Positions 28,266-28,341 of a stretch of DNA of 28,341 nt are shown here, piece after piece. Position 1 is the first letter of the stretch, and each line of letters opens with the position of its first letter. The stretch covers positions 1 to 28,341 of the IMG/VR virus record IMGVR_UViG_3300011115_000135; one strand, given 5' to 3'. The DNA is from a virus. A program made the translations under genes and the position numbers. The notes beneath the pieces were generated by a model. That model saw only the letters and a list, made by a program, of their open reading frames with translations, was not told the origin of the DNA and did not search any database.

Positions 28266-28341
28266 ATGCATAAACCCAAAATCATTCGTATTTGCTCGCC
28301 CTGCCCAAAACCCATGCCGATCGGCCAAGCTTTGCTTATCG
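28266..28341 (+). CDS. Start of a small protein, truncated at window edge
   Basis: An ATG at 28266, two bases after the TAA of the previous gene, opens a frame to the end of the window: MHKPKIIRICSPCPKPMPIG then QALLI. The C-x-x-C-P-K-P pattern suggests another small zinc-binding protein. No ribosome-binding site better than the preceding AAAGG is visible. Too little is present to name it. Confidence 0.4.
   Translation, partial: MHKPKIIRICSPCPKPMPIGQALLI

Noticed and set aside
1-28341. CRISPR arrays, tRNA genes, integrase or attachment sites
   Set aside because: No regularly spaced repeats, no cloverleaf-like element that I could identify by eye, and no recombinase motifs. A tRNA scan and repeat search would be needed to exclude them completely.

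Overview
This window is part of the genome of a tailed double-stranded DNA phage (Caudoviricetes). It is most likely podovirus-like, because it has a large P22-type portal, a scaffold, a short-tail adaptor/nozzle pair and several internal virion (ejection-type) proteins, and no tape measure, tail sheath or tail-tube genes. There is no integrase, repressor, tRNA or CRISPR array in view. The endolysin type, the sigma70-like promoter elements and the Shine-Dalgarno sites point to a Gram-negative bacterial host; I cannot name the host from the sequence alone. Both window edges cut genes (one at the left, one at the right), so this is an internal slice or a linearised circular map.

Layout. (1) Positions 1-2774, rightward: a recombination/replication cassette made of a RecA-like ATPase (truncated at the left edge), a DUF669 protein, a Cas4-like PD-(D/E)XK nuclease, an inserted AT-rich NUMOD4/HNH homing endonuclease and a RuvC-like resolvase. 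(2) Positions 26055 down to 2746, leftward: about 23 kb of tightly packed late genes that appear to be one transcription unit. In transcription order these are a small basic protein, small terminase, intein-bearing large terminase, small and large receptor/fibre-like proteins, small basic proteins, portal, a conserved small protein, scaffold, major capsid protein, decoration-like proteins, adaptor, nozzle/stabilisation protein, GNAT, internal virion proteins with an embedded PAPS-reductase-like gene, tail fibre, a small membrane protein, a ferritin-like DUF5856-type protein, a metallophosphoesterase, holin and endolysin. Most junctions are ATGA or TAATG overlaps, which suggests translational coupling. 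(3) Positions 26056-27189: a mostly non-coding control region between the leftward late genes and the rightward early genes. It has a consensus late promoter overlapping a dyad, one small gene followed by a rho-independent terminator, and a cluster of GTAC-centred palindromes. (4) Positions 27190-28341, rightward: a string of small early genes (DUF7249-like, a tiny membrane protein, a DUF6378-like protein, zinc-ribbon proteins). If the genome is circular these would lead into the cassette at position 1.

The most unusual object is in the large terminase gene. An intein of 287 codons (23536-24396) sits immediately before the last nuclease-domain aspartate motif. A complete 232-codon HNH endonuclease gene with its own ribosome-binding site (23612-24310) is encoded on the same strand but in a different reading frame, inside the intein. 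The intein frame has recognisable splicing blocks A, B, F and G but no endonuclease domain, so splicing and the putative homing function occupy the same DNA in two frames. Other points of note are the Cas4-like nuclease with an SSB-like acidic C-terminal tip, a PAPS-reductase-like enzyme with APS-reductase-type Fe-S cysteines inside the virion cassette, duplicated modules in two internal virion proteins, and the palindrome cluster in the control region.
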